Made by a program: the position numbers and the translations under genes. A stretch of DNA of 14,351 bases from an uncultured Eubacteriales bacterium (GTDB taxonomy: Bacteria; Bacillota_A; Clostridia; Peptostreptococcales; Anaerovoracaceae), in assembly GCA_902790885.1 (NCBI GenBank), contig CADATR010000032.1, positions 1-14,351 on the forward strand, read 5' to 3'. The stretch's first letter is position 1. Every line of letters starts with the position of its first letter. This document shows, one piece after another, positions 1-5,888 of this stretch. Under the pieces are notes generated by a model. It saw only the letters and a list, made by a program, of their open reading frames with translations. It searched no databases and was not told the origin of the DNA.

Positions 1-1
1 C

Positions 2-1690
2 GGAGTATTTTCACCTGCAATAAAGCAGTGCGGATATGACGCAATCTTTTTCTCGGGTATTTCCGAGAAACCGGTATACCTGTACTGCGACAACAAGGGC
101 GCGGAGATCCGTGATGCTTCGGCTTACTGGGGCCTTGACGCTGTTGAGGCTGAAAATAAACTGCTCGAAGACAATGTCGGAGGCAAAAAAGCACGCGTTG
201 CGGTCATCGGCCAGGCAGGCGAGAACCTTTCGCTGATATCCGGTATCTGCAATGAGGGCGGACGTATCGCCGGCAGAAGCGGAGTCGGTGCCGTAATGGG
301 CAGCAAGAAGCTCAAGGCTGTGGTGCTTGCCGGAAGCAGGCCTATGCCTTGTGCAGACCCTGAGGCTGTAAAGGCACTTTCGAAAGAACTGGGCCGCAAG
401 ATTCATAAGATAAAAGTCCCTAAGGGGCTCGGCGGTTCGCTTGCATTCGGCGGCATGGCCATGGGCGCAGGCCCGTCGATACCTCTCGACGGAGCGCTGA
501 CACCTATGCTGTTCAAACACTGGGGAACTCCTTCGAACACTCCGATGGCTGTCACCAGCGGAGACGGGCCGCTCAAGAACTGGAGTGCAGGCCCTAAGGA
601 GGTCGGCGGTGTAGGCATGGCTCTGGCTTACAGCCCTGAAAAGATCAATAAGATCGAGGAAGCGAAGTACCACTGCTATTCGTGCCCGCTGGGCTGCGGA
701 GGCAGACTCGATATAAGCGGCATAGACTACAGTGAGTTCTATGAGACGCATAAGCCTGAGTATGAGACTCTTGAGGCATTCGGACCGCTCTGCGTCAACA
801 GGGACCTCGGTTCCGTTCTGTACATGAATGAGCTTCTGAACCGCGCAGGCATGGATTCCATATCCGCGGGCAACACCGTCGCCTGGGCAATCGAGTGCTA
901 CGAGAACGGCATACTCACAAAGGAGCAGACTGACGGCCTTGAACTCACATGGGGCAATTACGAGGCCGAGATAGAGCTCATAAAGAAGATGATAGCAAGG
1001 GAAGGCTTCGGAAACGATCTTGCCGACGGTGTGAAGAGGGCTTCGGAGAAGTACGGCGGAAAGGAATACGCGATGCATGTGGGAGGCCAGGAGCCGGGCA
1101 TGCACGATACCAGAAACGACCCGCAGCTCGGCATCCACATGGTAGCTGAGCCTGCTCCGGGCAAGCACACCATAGGAATGGCGATACAGTACGGAGCGAT
1201 GTCTCTCTGCGACATATGCAGCTGGGCTCCTCCTGCGACGATACATCCTAAGAAGAACGACCTTGAGGCGACTGAGGAGATGGCCCTTATTTCAAAGGCG
1301 AATGCCTGCTACTCGATGCTGATGGACGGCATCGGAAGCTGCTATTACGCCGAGATGATGGGCGTACACATGTATAAGGCTATAGAGTACATAAACGCTG
1401 CCGCCGGCTGGGACTATGACGGCGACCACTATATGGAGATCGGCGCCAGGATACAGACTATAAGGCAGATGTTCAACGTAAAGCACGGATATGAACCGTC
1501 AAAGGTGAAACTGCCAAAGCGCATGCAGGGAATGCCTCCTCTTAAGACAGGCCCTCTGAAAGGCGTGACTCTCAAAAATGAAGAGCAGGTAGCCATGCAC
1601 TGGAAGGCCTTCGGCTGGGACGAAAAGACCGGGCATCCGCTCCCTGAGACCATCGAGTCGCTCGGGATAAACAGTCTGATGGAGGTGTGA
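2..1690 (+). CDS. AOR-family tungsten/molybdenum oxidoreductase, large subunit (5'-partial, AOR 1)
   Basis: The frame is open from the first complete codon of the window, so the start lies upstream; 562 residues are visible. Aligned by eye with the complete paralogue at 5889-7691, roughly 95-100 N-terminal residues are missing. The AOR signature GAVMGSKKLKA is present at about codon 296. The [4Fe-4S] ligands are CYSCPLGC (C-x2-C-x3-C, from base 674), with a likely fourth Cys in DGIGSCYY. A Glu in PEYETLEAFG and a His in PGKHT fall where the family has its active-site Glu and His. AOR enzymes bind a bis-pterin tungsten (sometimes molybdenum) cofactor and usually oxidise aldehydes to acids with ferredoxin as acceptor. 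This copy differs clearly from AOR 2: around the His it reads VAEPAPGKHT where AOR 2 has ATSNRGGCH. Its substrate may therefore differ. It is followed after 1 bp by a ferredoxin gene. Family is certain, substrate unknown. Confidence 0.95.
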   Translation, partial: GVFSPAIKQCGYDAIFFSGISEKPVYLYCDNKGAEIRDASAYWGLDAVEAENKLLEDNVGGKKARVAVIGQAGENLSLISGICNEGGRIAGRSGVGAVMGSKKLKAVVLAGSRPMPCADPEAVKALSKELGRKIHKIKVPKGLGGSLAFGGMAMGAGPSIPLDGALTPMLFKHWGTPSNTPMAVTSGDGPLKNWSAGPKEVGGVGMALAYSPEKINKIEEAKYHCYSCPLGCGGRLDISGIDYSEFYETHKPEYETLEAFGPLCVNRDLGSVLYMNELLNRAGMDSISAGNTVAWAIECYENGILTKEQTDGLELTWGNYEAEIELIKKMIAREGFGNDLADGVKRASEKYGGKEYAMHVGGQEPGMHDTRNDPQLGIHMVAEPAPGKHTIGMAIQYGAMSLCDICSWAPPATIHPKKNDLEATEEMALISKANACYSMLMDGIGSCYYAEMMGVHMYKAIEYINAAAGWDYDGDHYMEIGARIQTIRQMFNVKHGYEPSKVKLPKRMQGMPPLKTGPLKGVTLKNEEQVAMHWKAFGWDEKTGHPLPETIESLGINSLMEV

Positions 1691-1691
1691 C

Positions 1692-1919
1692 ATGGCATTC
1701 AAAAAAACACCTGCTTTTAAATACGATTACTGCGTCAGCTGCAGCATATGCGTTCAGGCCTGCCCTGTAGGAGCACTCGATCTGACGCGGAAGGGCAAGA
1801 CCGGAAGGTACAGGAATCTCTTCCCGGAGCTTGTAAACAAAAGATGCATTGGCTGCGGTCTCTGCGCAAAGAGCTGCCCTATGGAATGCATACACATGGA
1901 GATACCGTATGAGGGTTAA
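1692..1919 (+). CDS. Small ferredoxin with two [4Fe-4S] clusters
   Basis: This 75-aa protein has two classical motifs, CVSCSICVQACP and CIGCGLCAKSCP, each C-x2-C-x2-C-x3-C-P, separated by about 35 residues. It is a 2[4Fe-4S] electron carrier with no signal peptide or membrane segment. The ATG lies 1 bp after the AOR 1 stop, and the AOR 3' end GATGGAGGTG supplies the ribosome binding site, so translation is probably coupled. It is the natural electron acceptor or bound small subunit for AOR 1. It could instead work as a soluble ferredoxin; tight spacing favours a dedicated subunit. The 3' end overlaps the next gene by 11 bp. Confidence 0.93.
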   Translation: MAFKKTPAFKYDYCVSCSICVQACPVGALDLTRKGKTGRYRNLFPELVNKRCIGCGLCAKSCPMECIHMEIPYEG

Positions 1920-2142
1920 GGTACTGCCGCCTGCAGGCTGCGACAGGAGCGCTCTTGACAGAAAATCATGGATGGAGCTCCCCGAGGGCAGCACTGTAAG
2001 GGACGTTCTCAGAATAATAAAATGCAGCCCGGTGAAAGCCGGGCTGCTTCTGGTAAGTGTCAACGGTGAACGGACAAAGCTCGGACGCGAGCTTCACGAC
2101 GGCGATGTAGTGGGATTCTTCTCATTCGTCTCCGGCGGCTAG
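1909..2142 (+). CDS. MoaD/ThiS-like sulfur carrier of the AOR 1 operon
   Basis: This 77-aa ubiquitin-fold-type protein ends in FFSFVSGG; the terminal Gly-Gly is the hallmark of MoaD and ThiS, which are adenylated by an E1-like enzyme and carry sulfur as a thiocarboxylate. The pattern LPEGSTVRDVLRII, VSVNGE and LHDGDVVGFF follows the family: a helix after the first strands, an xVNG turn and a DGD-hydrophobic last strand. The ATG at 1909 was chosen because GGAG at 1898-1901 sits 7 nt upstream. A longer in-frame start at 1849 would lie deep inside the ferredoxin gene. The 11-bp overlap with the ferredoxin gene implies translational coupling. It probably supplies sulfur for the pterin dithiolene of the AOR cofactor. 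No MoaE partner is visible. MoaD versus ThiS cannot be decided from sequence alone, but context favours the cofactor role. Confidence 0.85.
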   Translation: MRVKVLPPAGCDRSALDRKSWMELPEGSTVRDVLRIIKCSPVKAGLLLVSVNGERTKLGRELHDGDVVGFFSFVSGG

Positions 2143-2165
2143 GGAAGAGCCTGAGGAGCGTACCC

Positions 2166-2369
2166 ATGTATGATGAGATCTGGGCGGTAGACACAGAGCG
2201 TGTGAGTGCTTTTTTCGGTGAGGACTGTGACGGCGTCACCGTGATCGCCATGCCGGAGAGACAGCTGTCCTCGATGAGTATACCTCAGACACGCATCATC
2301 ATAGAAGGTGAAGACGCGGACGAGCTGTACCACAGGTTTTACCTCAGCTTCATGACTGCGGGCGGATAG
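2166..2369 (+). CDS. Unrecognised 67-aa protein with C-terminal Gly-Gly
   Basis: I do not recognise this family. The gene has a strong ribosome binding site (GAGGAG at 2153-2158, 7 nt before the ATG), sits 23 bp after the MoaD-like gene, and is the last gene before a terminator, so it is very likely real. The protein is acidic and soluble, with no cofactor-binding motif. It has a hydrophobic strand-like stretch RIIIEG, an amphipathic stretch DADELYHRFYL and ends in SFMTAGG. That tail resembles the end of the preceding MoaD-like protein (SFVSGG), and the protein ends exactly at the glycines. It could be a diverged sulfur carrier, a partner of AOR 1 or an assembly factor. The first idea is inference from the tail and position only. 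Confidence 0.72.
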   Translation: MYDEIWAVDTERVSAFFGEDCDGVTVIAMPERQLSSMSIPQTRIIIEGEDADELYHRFYLSFMTAGG

Positions 2370-2377
2370 AAAGCATA

Positions 2378-2392
2378 CTTATCAGAGATAAG
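2378..2392. repeat. Short inverted repeat CTTATC-AGA-GATAAG
   Basis: Six-bp perfect arms around a 3-nt loop lie just after the 67-aa gene and just before the strong terminator hairpin. It could extend the terminator structure or protect a 3' end. It has no T-tract of its own, so it is unlikely to terminate alone. Confidence 0.4.
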
Positions 2393-2404
2393 CAGATAAG
2401 GAAA

Positions 2405-2440
2405 CAGGCCGGGGATATCCCCGGCCTGCTCTTGTCTTTT
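2405..2440 (+). terminator. Rho-independent terminator of the AOR 1 operon
   Basis: A perfect 24-bp palindrome at 2405-2428 (12-bp arms, CAGGCCGGGGAT and its complement) forms a very stable GC-rich hairpin. It is followed on the + strand by a T-rich tail CTCTTGTCTTTT. It lies 36 bp after the stop of the 67-aa gene and 48 bp beyond the stop of the convergent operon. On the - strand the tail is TTTCCTTATC, so it may also stop transcripts from the opposite side, less well. Confidence 0.85.
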
Positions 2441-2454
2441 GACTGTATCACTAA

Positions 2455-2470
2455 GCTGCTGCCCAGCAGC
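2455..2470 (-). terminator. Small hairpin just after the HoxU-like gene
   Basis: GCTGCTG-CC-CAGCAGC is a perfect inverted repeat starting 5 nt beyond the TAG of the HoxU-like gene on the - strand. The - strand continues TTAGTGATAC, without a real U-run. It is therefore a weak terminator or a 3'-end-protecting stem, and the big palindrome at 2405-2428 would be the backup. Confidence 0.4.
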
Positions 2471-2475
2471 GCATC

Positions 2476-3228
2476 CTACAGCGCCTCGTAGCCGAAGGCC
2501 GAGGCCATTACCCTGGCCATGCGCTCCTTGCGGCATGTATCGCAGAGGCAGTCAGGCTCGTTGCCGCTTCTCTTCGCTGCCTCGGCTATCTGTTCAGGGG
2601 TGCCGATGACTTCACCGCAGCGTTCGCAGTGGACGAGGTCGAAGGTCTTTCCCCAGATGGTCCTTGTATTGAAATCTTCCGTCATCTCTATCGCGTTAGT
2701 AGGGCACACTTTCGCGCACGCTCCGCAGCCTATGCAGACGCTGCTCGGATCGCCATAAGGCGTAGAGATCGCCTTGGTGATGCCTCTGTTGACCGTGGAG
2801 ATGGCTCCTACCGAAAGGGCGCCGCATACCTTTGCGCAGAGTCCGCACATGACGCACTTTTCGCCGTCCACCTTGAGGAACCTGTCGATCTCGGGCGCCT
2901 TGTAGTATTTGCACATCCTCGCGATCTCAGGACTCTCAGGAGCGCGCTTCGCAAGAAGTGTGAGTATCATGGCACGTTCGCGCTTTATGCGCTCGCTGTT
3001 TGTCTCCACCTCTATCTCACTGTTCACAGGATAAACGCATGACACGACAACGCTCTTGCGTCCGCGGTCAGTTATCTCGACTATGCAGAGCCTGCACGCG
3101 CCCATGCCTTCTTCGATAGAGTCATGCTGACAGAGGGTGGGGATGGTGATGCCGTTTCTGCGCGCGATTTTCAGCAGGAATTCGCCTTTTTCGCAGCTGC
3201 ATTCCTTTCCGTCTATTTTTATGATCAT
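2476..3228 (-). CDS. HoxU / NuoG-N-terminal-like [2Fe-2S] + 2[4Fe-4S] subunit
   Basis: This 250-aa electron-transfer protein starts with a plant-type [2Fe-2S] domain (Cys33, 45, 48, 64) and continues with two [4Fe-4S] motifs (Cys125-128-131-135 and Cys165-168-171-175). The His/Cys motif that binds the intermediate cluster in NuoG and [FeFe]-hydrogenases is absent from the linker (about 85-120). The C-terminal tail has additional cysteines: Cys201, Cys204, Cys227, Cys229 and Cys232, looking like a zinc- or cluster-binding knuckle. It is last in the operon, its ATG overlapping the NuoF-like stop by 4 bp (ATGA). That overlap is why the start is placed at 3228; an upstream in-frame start at 3300 would run into the NuoF-like gene and add a non-family extension. 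It likely links the flavin subunit to the AOR/polyferredoxin part of the complex. Family assignment is firm; exact partner contacts are inferred. Confidence 0.9.
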   Translation of the reverse strand: MIIKIDGKECSCEKGEFLLKIARRNGITIPTLCQHDSIEEGMGACRLCIVEITDRGRKSVVVSCVYPVNSEIEVETNSERIKRERAMILTLLAKRAPESPEIARMCKYYKAPEIDRFLKVDGEKCVMCGLCAKVCGALSVGAISTVNRGITKAISTPYGDPSSVCIGCGACAKVCPTNAIEMTEDFNTRTIWGKTFDLVHCERCGEVIGTPEQIAEAAKRSGNEPDCLCDTCRKERMARVMASAFGYEAL

Positions 3229-5018
3229 TTCGCGGCCCTCCCTTCTGTACGTACTGCGTCGAATCTGCATGTCTCGCGGCAGCTTCCGCAGGCGATGCAC
3301 TTGTTGACATCGATGCTGTGAGCCTTTCTGACCTCACCGGAGATGGCTCCGGCAGGGCAGGCTCTCGCGCACGATGTGCAGCCTCTGCAGGCCTCAGGAT
3401 CGATTCTGAAAGTAGTCAGCTCCTTGCAGACTCCCGCAGGACATCTGTGCTCAAGGATATGCGCTTCATATTCGTCCCTGAAGTACTTCAGGGTGGTGAG
3501 CACCGGATTCGGCGCCGACTTTCCGAGTGCGCAGAGAGAGCAGTCTATCATTGTCTCGCCGAGTGCCTCGAGAAGGTCGAGGTCTTCCATGCTGCCGCGT
3601 CCCTCGCAGATGTCGGTAAGTATCTGAAGCATCTGTTTGAGCCCCTCGCGGCATGGCGTGCACTTTCCGCAGGACTCGCCGCAGAGGAAGTTGACGTAGT
3701 ATCTGGCTACATCTACCATGCAGCTTCTGTCGTCCATTACTATCATTCCGCCCGATCCCATCATCGCGCCGTATTCCTTCAGCGTGTCAAAGTCGACAGG
3801 GAGGTCGAGCATCGATTCAGGAATGCATCCGCCCGACGGCCCGCCGGTCTGTACGGCCTTGAAAGGCCTGTCACCCTTGATGCCGCCGCCGATGTCAAAG
3901 ATAAGCTCGCGGAGTGTGGTGCCCATAGGGACTTCCACAAGGCCTGTTCTCTTGACCTTTCCTACGAGGGCGAATACCTTGGTGCCCTTGCTCTTTTCCG
4001 TTCCGACTGAAGCGAAATCCGCTCCGCCGTGGCTGAGTATATACGGAACATTGGCCAGAGTCTCAACGTTGTTGAGAACGGTAGGCTGGTTCCACAGACC
4101 TCTCTGTACGGACCTAATGTACTTTGCGCGGGGTTCTCCTACCTTGCCCTCGACCGACTGCATCAGAGCGGTGGACTCGCCGCAGACGAAAGCTCCTCCG
4201 CCGCGGACCACTTCGAGATGCAGCTTTCTTCCGCTTCCGCAGATGTCATCGCCGATGAATCCGGCAGCTTCAGCATCCGCGAGAGCCTTGCGCACGTTCT
4301 TTACCGCCAGGTTGTACTCATCACGGATATACAGGTAACCCTTCTCGGCTCCGATCGCCAGAGCGCATATGGCGAGGCCCTCTATGACACTGTGAGGGTC
4401 TCCCTCGAGTATGGATCTGTCCATGAACGCGCCCGGGTCTCCCTCGTCGCCGTTGCAGGCTACATACTTAGGGAAATTATCGTATCCGAGCGCAGTGCGC
4501 CACTTGCGTCCTGTAGGGAAGCCCGCGCCTCCGCGGCCTCTGAGGCCCGAAGCATCTATCTCGTCGATTATCTCTTCAGGCGTCATGCCAAGAGCCTTCT
4601 TAAGACCTTCATAGCCGCCCGACGCGATGTAATCTTCGATATGGGCAGGGGAGATCTTTCCGATATTCCGGAGAGCTATCTTCATCTGAGGAGCGTAGAA
4701 CGGGTTCTCGTCCTGGCTCTTTACATACTCGCCCTTGTCGTTCTTATAGAGCAGCTTCTCTACGAGCTCTCCGTTTTCGATGGTCTTCTCAAGGATATCC
4801 TTTACATCGGATACCTTTACGTGATAGTAGGAGATCTCATCAGGGAGGATTGTAACGAGAGGGCCGTTCTCGCAGAAACCGTTGCAGCCGGTGCGCTTTA
4901 TCTCGCACTCCACCTTCACGCCCTCAGCTCCGGCAGTGAGCCTCTCGAATTCCTCCGCGACCTTTGCGCTGCCGTTGGCAAGGCAGCCCGTGCCGCAGCA
5001 TATGCGAATAGTCTTCAT
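3225..5018 (-). CDS. NuoF/HydB/HndC-like NADH-binding FMN subunit
   Basis: The protein has 597 aa and four modules. First is an N-terminal thioredoxin-like [2Fe-2S] domain (Cys7-x4-Cys12, Cys45-x3-Cys49). Next is the FMN/NADH core, with GLRGRGGAGFPTGRKW at 158-173, NGDEGDPGAFMDR near 189-201 and GGGAFVCGEST near 273-283. Then comes the NuoF [4Fe-4S] site (Cys450-x2-Cys453-x2-Cys456 and Cys496). Last is a C-terminal 2[4Fe-4S] ferredoxin domain (Cys544/547/550/554 and Cys574/577/580/584). Respiratory NuoF lacks the two end domains; they are typical of soluble NAD(P)-linked and bifurcating [FeFe]-hydrogenases. Its role here would be exchanging electrons between NAD(H) and the AOR complex, in the cytoplasm. 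It overlaps both neighbours by 4 bp, which implies fixed-ratio synthesis. Electron bifurcation is inferred from architecture and gene company, not proven. Confidence 0.95.
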   Translation of the reverse strand: MKTIRICCGTGCLANGSAKVAEEFERLTAGAEGVKVECEIKRTGCNGFCENGPLVTILPDEISYYHVKVSDVKDILEKTIENGELVEKLLYKNDKGEYVKSQDENPFYAPQMKIALRNIGKISPAHIEDYIASGGYEGLKKALGMTPEEIIDEIDASGLRGRGGAGFPTGRKWRTALGYDNFPKYVACNGDEGDPGAFMDRSILEGDPHSVIEGLAICALAIGAEKGYLYIRDEYNLAVKNVRKALADAEAAGFIGDDICGSGRKLHLEVVRGGGAFVCGESTALMQSVEGKVGEPRAKYIRSVQRGLWNQPTVLNNVETLANVPYILSHGGADFASVGTEKSKGTKVFALVGKVKRTGLVEVPMGTTLRELIFDIGGGIKGDRPFKAVQTGGPSGGCIPESMLDLPVDFDTLKEYGAMMGSGGMIVMDDRSCMVDVARYYVNFLCGESCGKCTPCREGLKQMLQILTDICEGRGSMEDLDLLEALGETMIDCSLCALGKSAPNPVLTTLKYFRDEYEAHILEHRCPAGVCKELTTFRIDPEACRGCTSCARACPAGAISGEVRKAHSIDVNKCIACGSCRETCRFDAVRTEGRAAK

Positions 5019-5488
5019 GCCTGATCCTCCTTCCTGTAGGAGTCAAGGATGGCCGGAAGCTTTTCCATGGTCATCTTGCCGTAGTAAGTCTCATCGACTA
5101 CCATGACAGGCGCTAGAGCGCACGATCCCAGGCAGTTTACGAGTTCGAGGCTGAAGAGACCGTCTTCAGTGGTCTCGCCGTCAGAAATGCCCAGCGCGCG
5201 CGTGATGCCTTCCACCAGAGTCATTGAACCCCTGATGTGGCAGGCCGTGCCGTCACAAAGCTTGATTATATGCTTTCCCTTTGGCTTGAGAGAAAGAGCC
5301 TTATAGAAGGTCGCCATCGAGTAGAGCGTCGAAAGCGGCACACTCAGATAATCAGCAAGCGCCTCAAGGCCTTCTCTCGGGATATATTGAAATTCATGCT
5401 GAAGGTCCTGCATTATAGCCAGGCTGTAGTGCTGGTCAGCAGGGTAGGACTTCAGTATCTCATTTATCTTTTCTGTGTTAACAGGCAA
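5015..5488 (-). CDS. NuoE-like [2Fe-2S] thioredoxin-fold subunit
   Basis: This 157-aa protein belongs to the 24-kDa NADH dehydrogenase family (NuoE, HydC, HndA). The [2Fe-2S] ligands are Cys78-x4-Cys83 (CDGTACHIRGS) and Cys119-x3-Cys123 (CLGSCALAPV), spaced as in the family. The N-terminal helical part, with QDLQHEFQYIP, is also typical, and the length is normal. The only start giving a family-length protein is a TTG at 5488; its ribosome binding site is weak (AAAGG about 13 nt upstream), so translation may depend on ribosomes leaving the MoaD-like gene 22 bp upstream. It docks to the NuoF-like subunit and overlaps its start by 4 bp (ATGA). Identification is secure; the exact start is less so. 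Confidence 0.93.
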   Translation of the reverse strand: MPVNTEKINEILKSYPADQHYSLAIMQDLQHEFQYIPREGLEALADYLSVPLSTLYSMATFYKALSLKPKGKHIIKLCDGTACHIRGSMTLVEGITRALGISDGETTEDGLFSLELVNCLGSCALAPVMVVDETYYGKMTMEKLPAILDSYRKEDQA

Positions 5489-5510
5489 TTTTCTGTACCA
5501 GCCTTTCTGT

Positions 5511-5795
5511 TTAACCCCCTGCGACGACAGGGAATATAAGTACGGTATCAGTTTCCTTGAGAGGAGCCTCAGGACCGCCGATGAAGTCTATGCGGCGTCC
5601 GTTGACCATGACGATCGAGCGGTCGCAGATCCCGTCTCCGTCCAGAGTCAGAAGCTCAGCCCGGAACCTGTCTCCGAAGCGTTCAGCGATCTGCCTGCAA
5701 AGACCTATGACGCTGTCCGCATGCTGAGGCCATTCCATCTCCTTACACCCGGCAAAGCCCGGATCGCGGTAGTACGCGAAGAATTTTACTGTCAT
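5511..5795 (-). CDS. MoaD/ThiS-like sulfur carrier of the AOR 2 operon
   Basis: This 94-aa protein has MoaD-like order: an N-terminal strand MTVKFFAYYRD, a helix around CRQIAERFG, a central VMVNGRRID turn, and a last strand ETDTVLIFPVVAGG ending at the Gly-Gly. ETDTVLIFPVVAGG is very close to the canonical MoaD ending. A strong GGAGGAGG ribosome binding site precedes the ATG at 5795. It is placed between the AOR 2 gene and the NuoE-like gene, a position that points to a dedicated role in sulfur transfer to the AOR 2 pterin cofactor. It is longer than, and clearly different from, the carrier at 1909-2142, so each AOR has its own. No MoaE is seen nearby. Confidence 0.9.
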   Translation of the reverse strand: MTVKFFAYYRDPGFAGCKEMEWPQHADSVIGLCRQIAERFGDRFRAELLTLDGDGICDRSIVMVNGRRIDFIGGPEAPLKETDTVLIFPVVAGG

Positions 5796-5821
5796 TCAAG
5801 CCTCCTCCGTTATGCACCAAA

Positions 5822-5849
5822 TCCGGAAGCGGCATCTGCCGCCTCCGGA
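5822..5849 (-). other. Stem-loop between AOR 2 and its MoaD-like gene
   Basis: Two 13-nt arms, 5822-5834 and 5837-5849, are complementary except for one position (TCCGGAAGCGGCA against TCCGGAGGCGGCA). They lie in the 93-bp gap after the AOR 2 stop. On the - strand the hairpin is followed by ATTTGGTGC, not a U-run, so it is more likely a processing or mRNA-stability element, or a partial attenuator, that adjusts the ratio of AOR to downstream subunits. Confidence 0.6.
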
Positions 5850-5888
5850 CTTGCAATAGTTCATTATTGATGCGGAACGTGTGACCTG

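Noticed and set aside
11..1246. Long antisense open frame (411 codons) opposite AOR 1
   Set aside because: Its translation has no recognisable family and it lies fully opposite a clear AOR. Open antisense frames arise here from the biased third codon positions.
1849..1908. Upstream start (1849) for the MoaD-like gene
   Set aside because: It would lie within the second cluster motif of the ferredoxin gene; ATG 1909 has a proper Shine-Dalgarno and normal carrier length.
3229..3300. Upstream start (3300) for the HoxU-like gene
   Set aside because: It would overlap the 3' part of the NuoF-like gene by 76 bp; the ATG at 3228 overlaps by 4 bp and starts directly with the [2Fe-2S] domain.
4029..5024. 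Long + strand open frame opposite the NuoF-like gene (also 3318-4010 and 5965-6888)
   Set aside because: Low-complexity translations rich in Ser, Ala, Arg and Leu, opposite strongly conserved genes, without ribosome binding sites.
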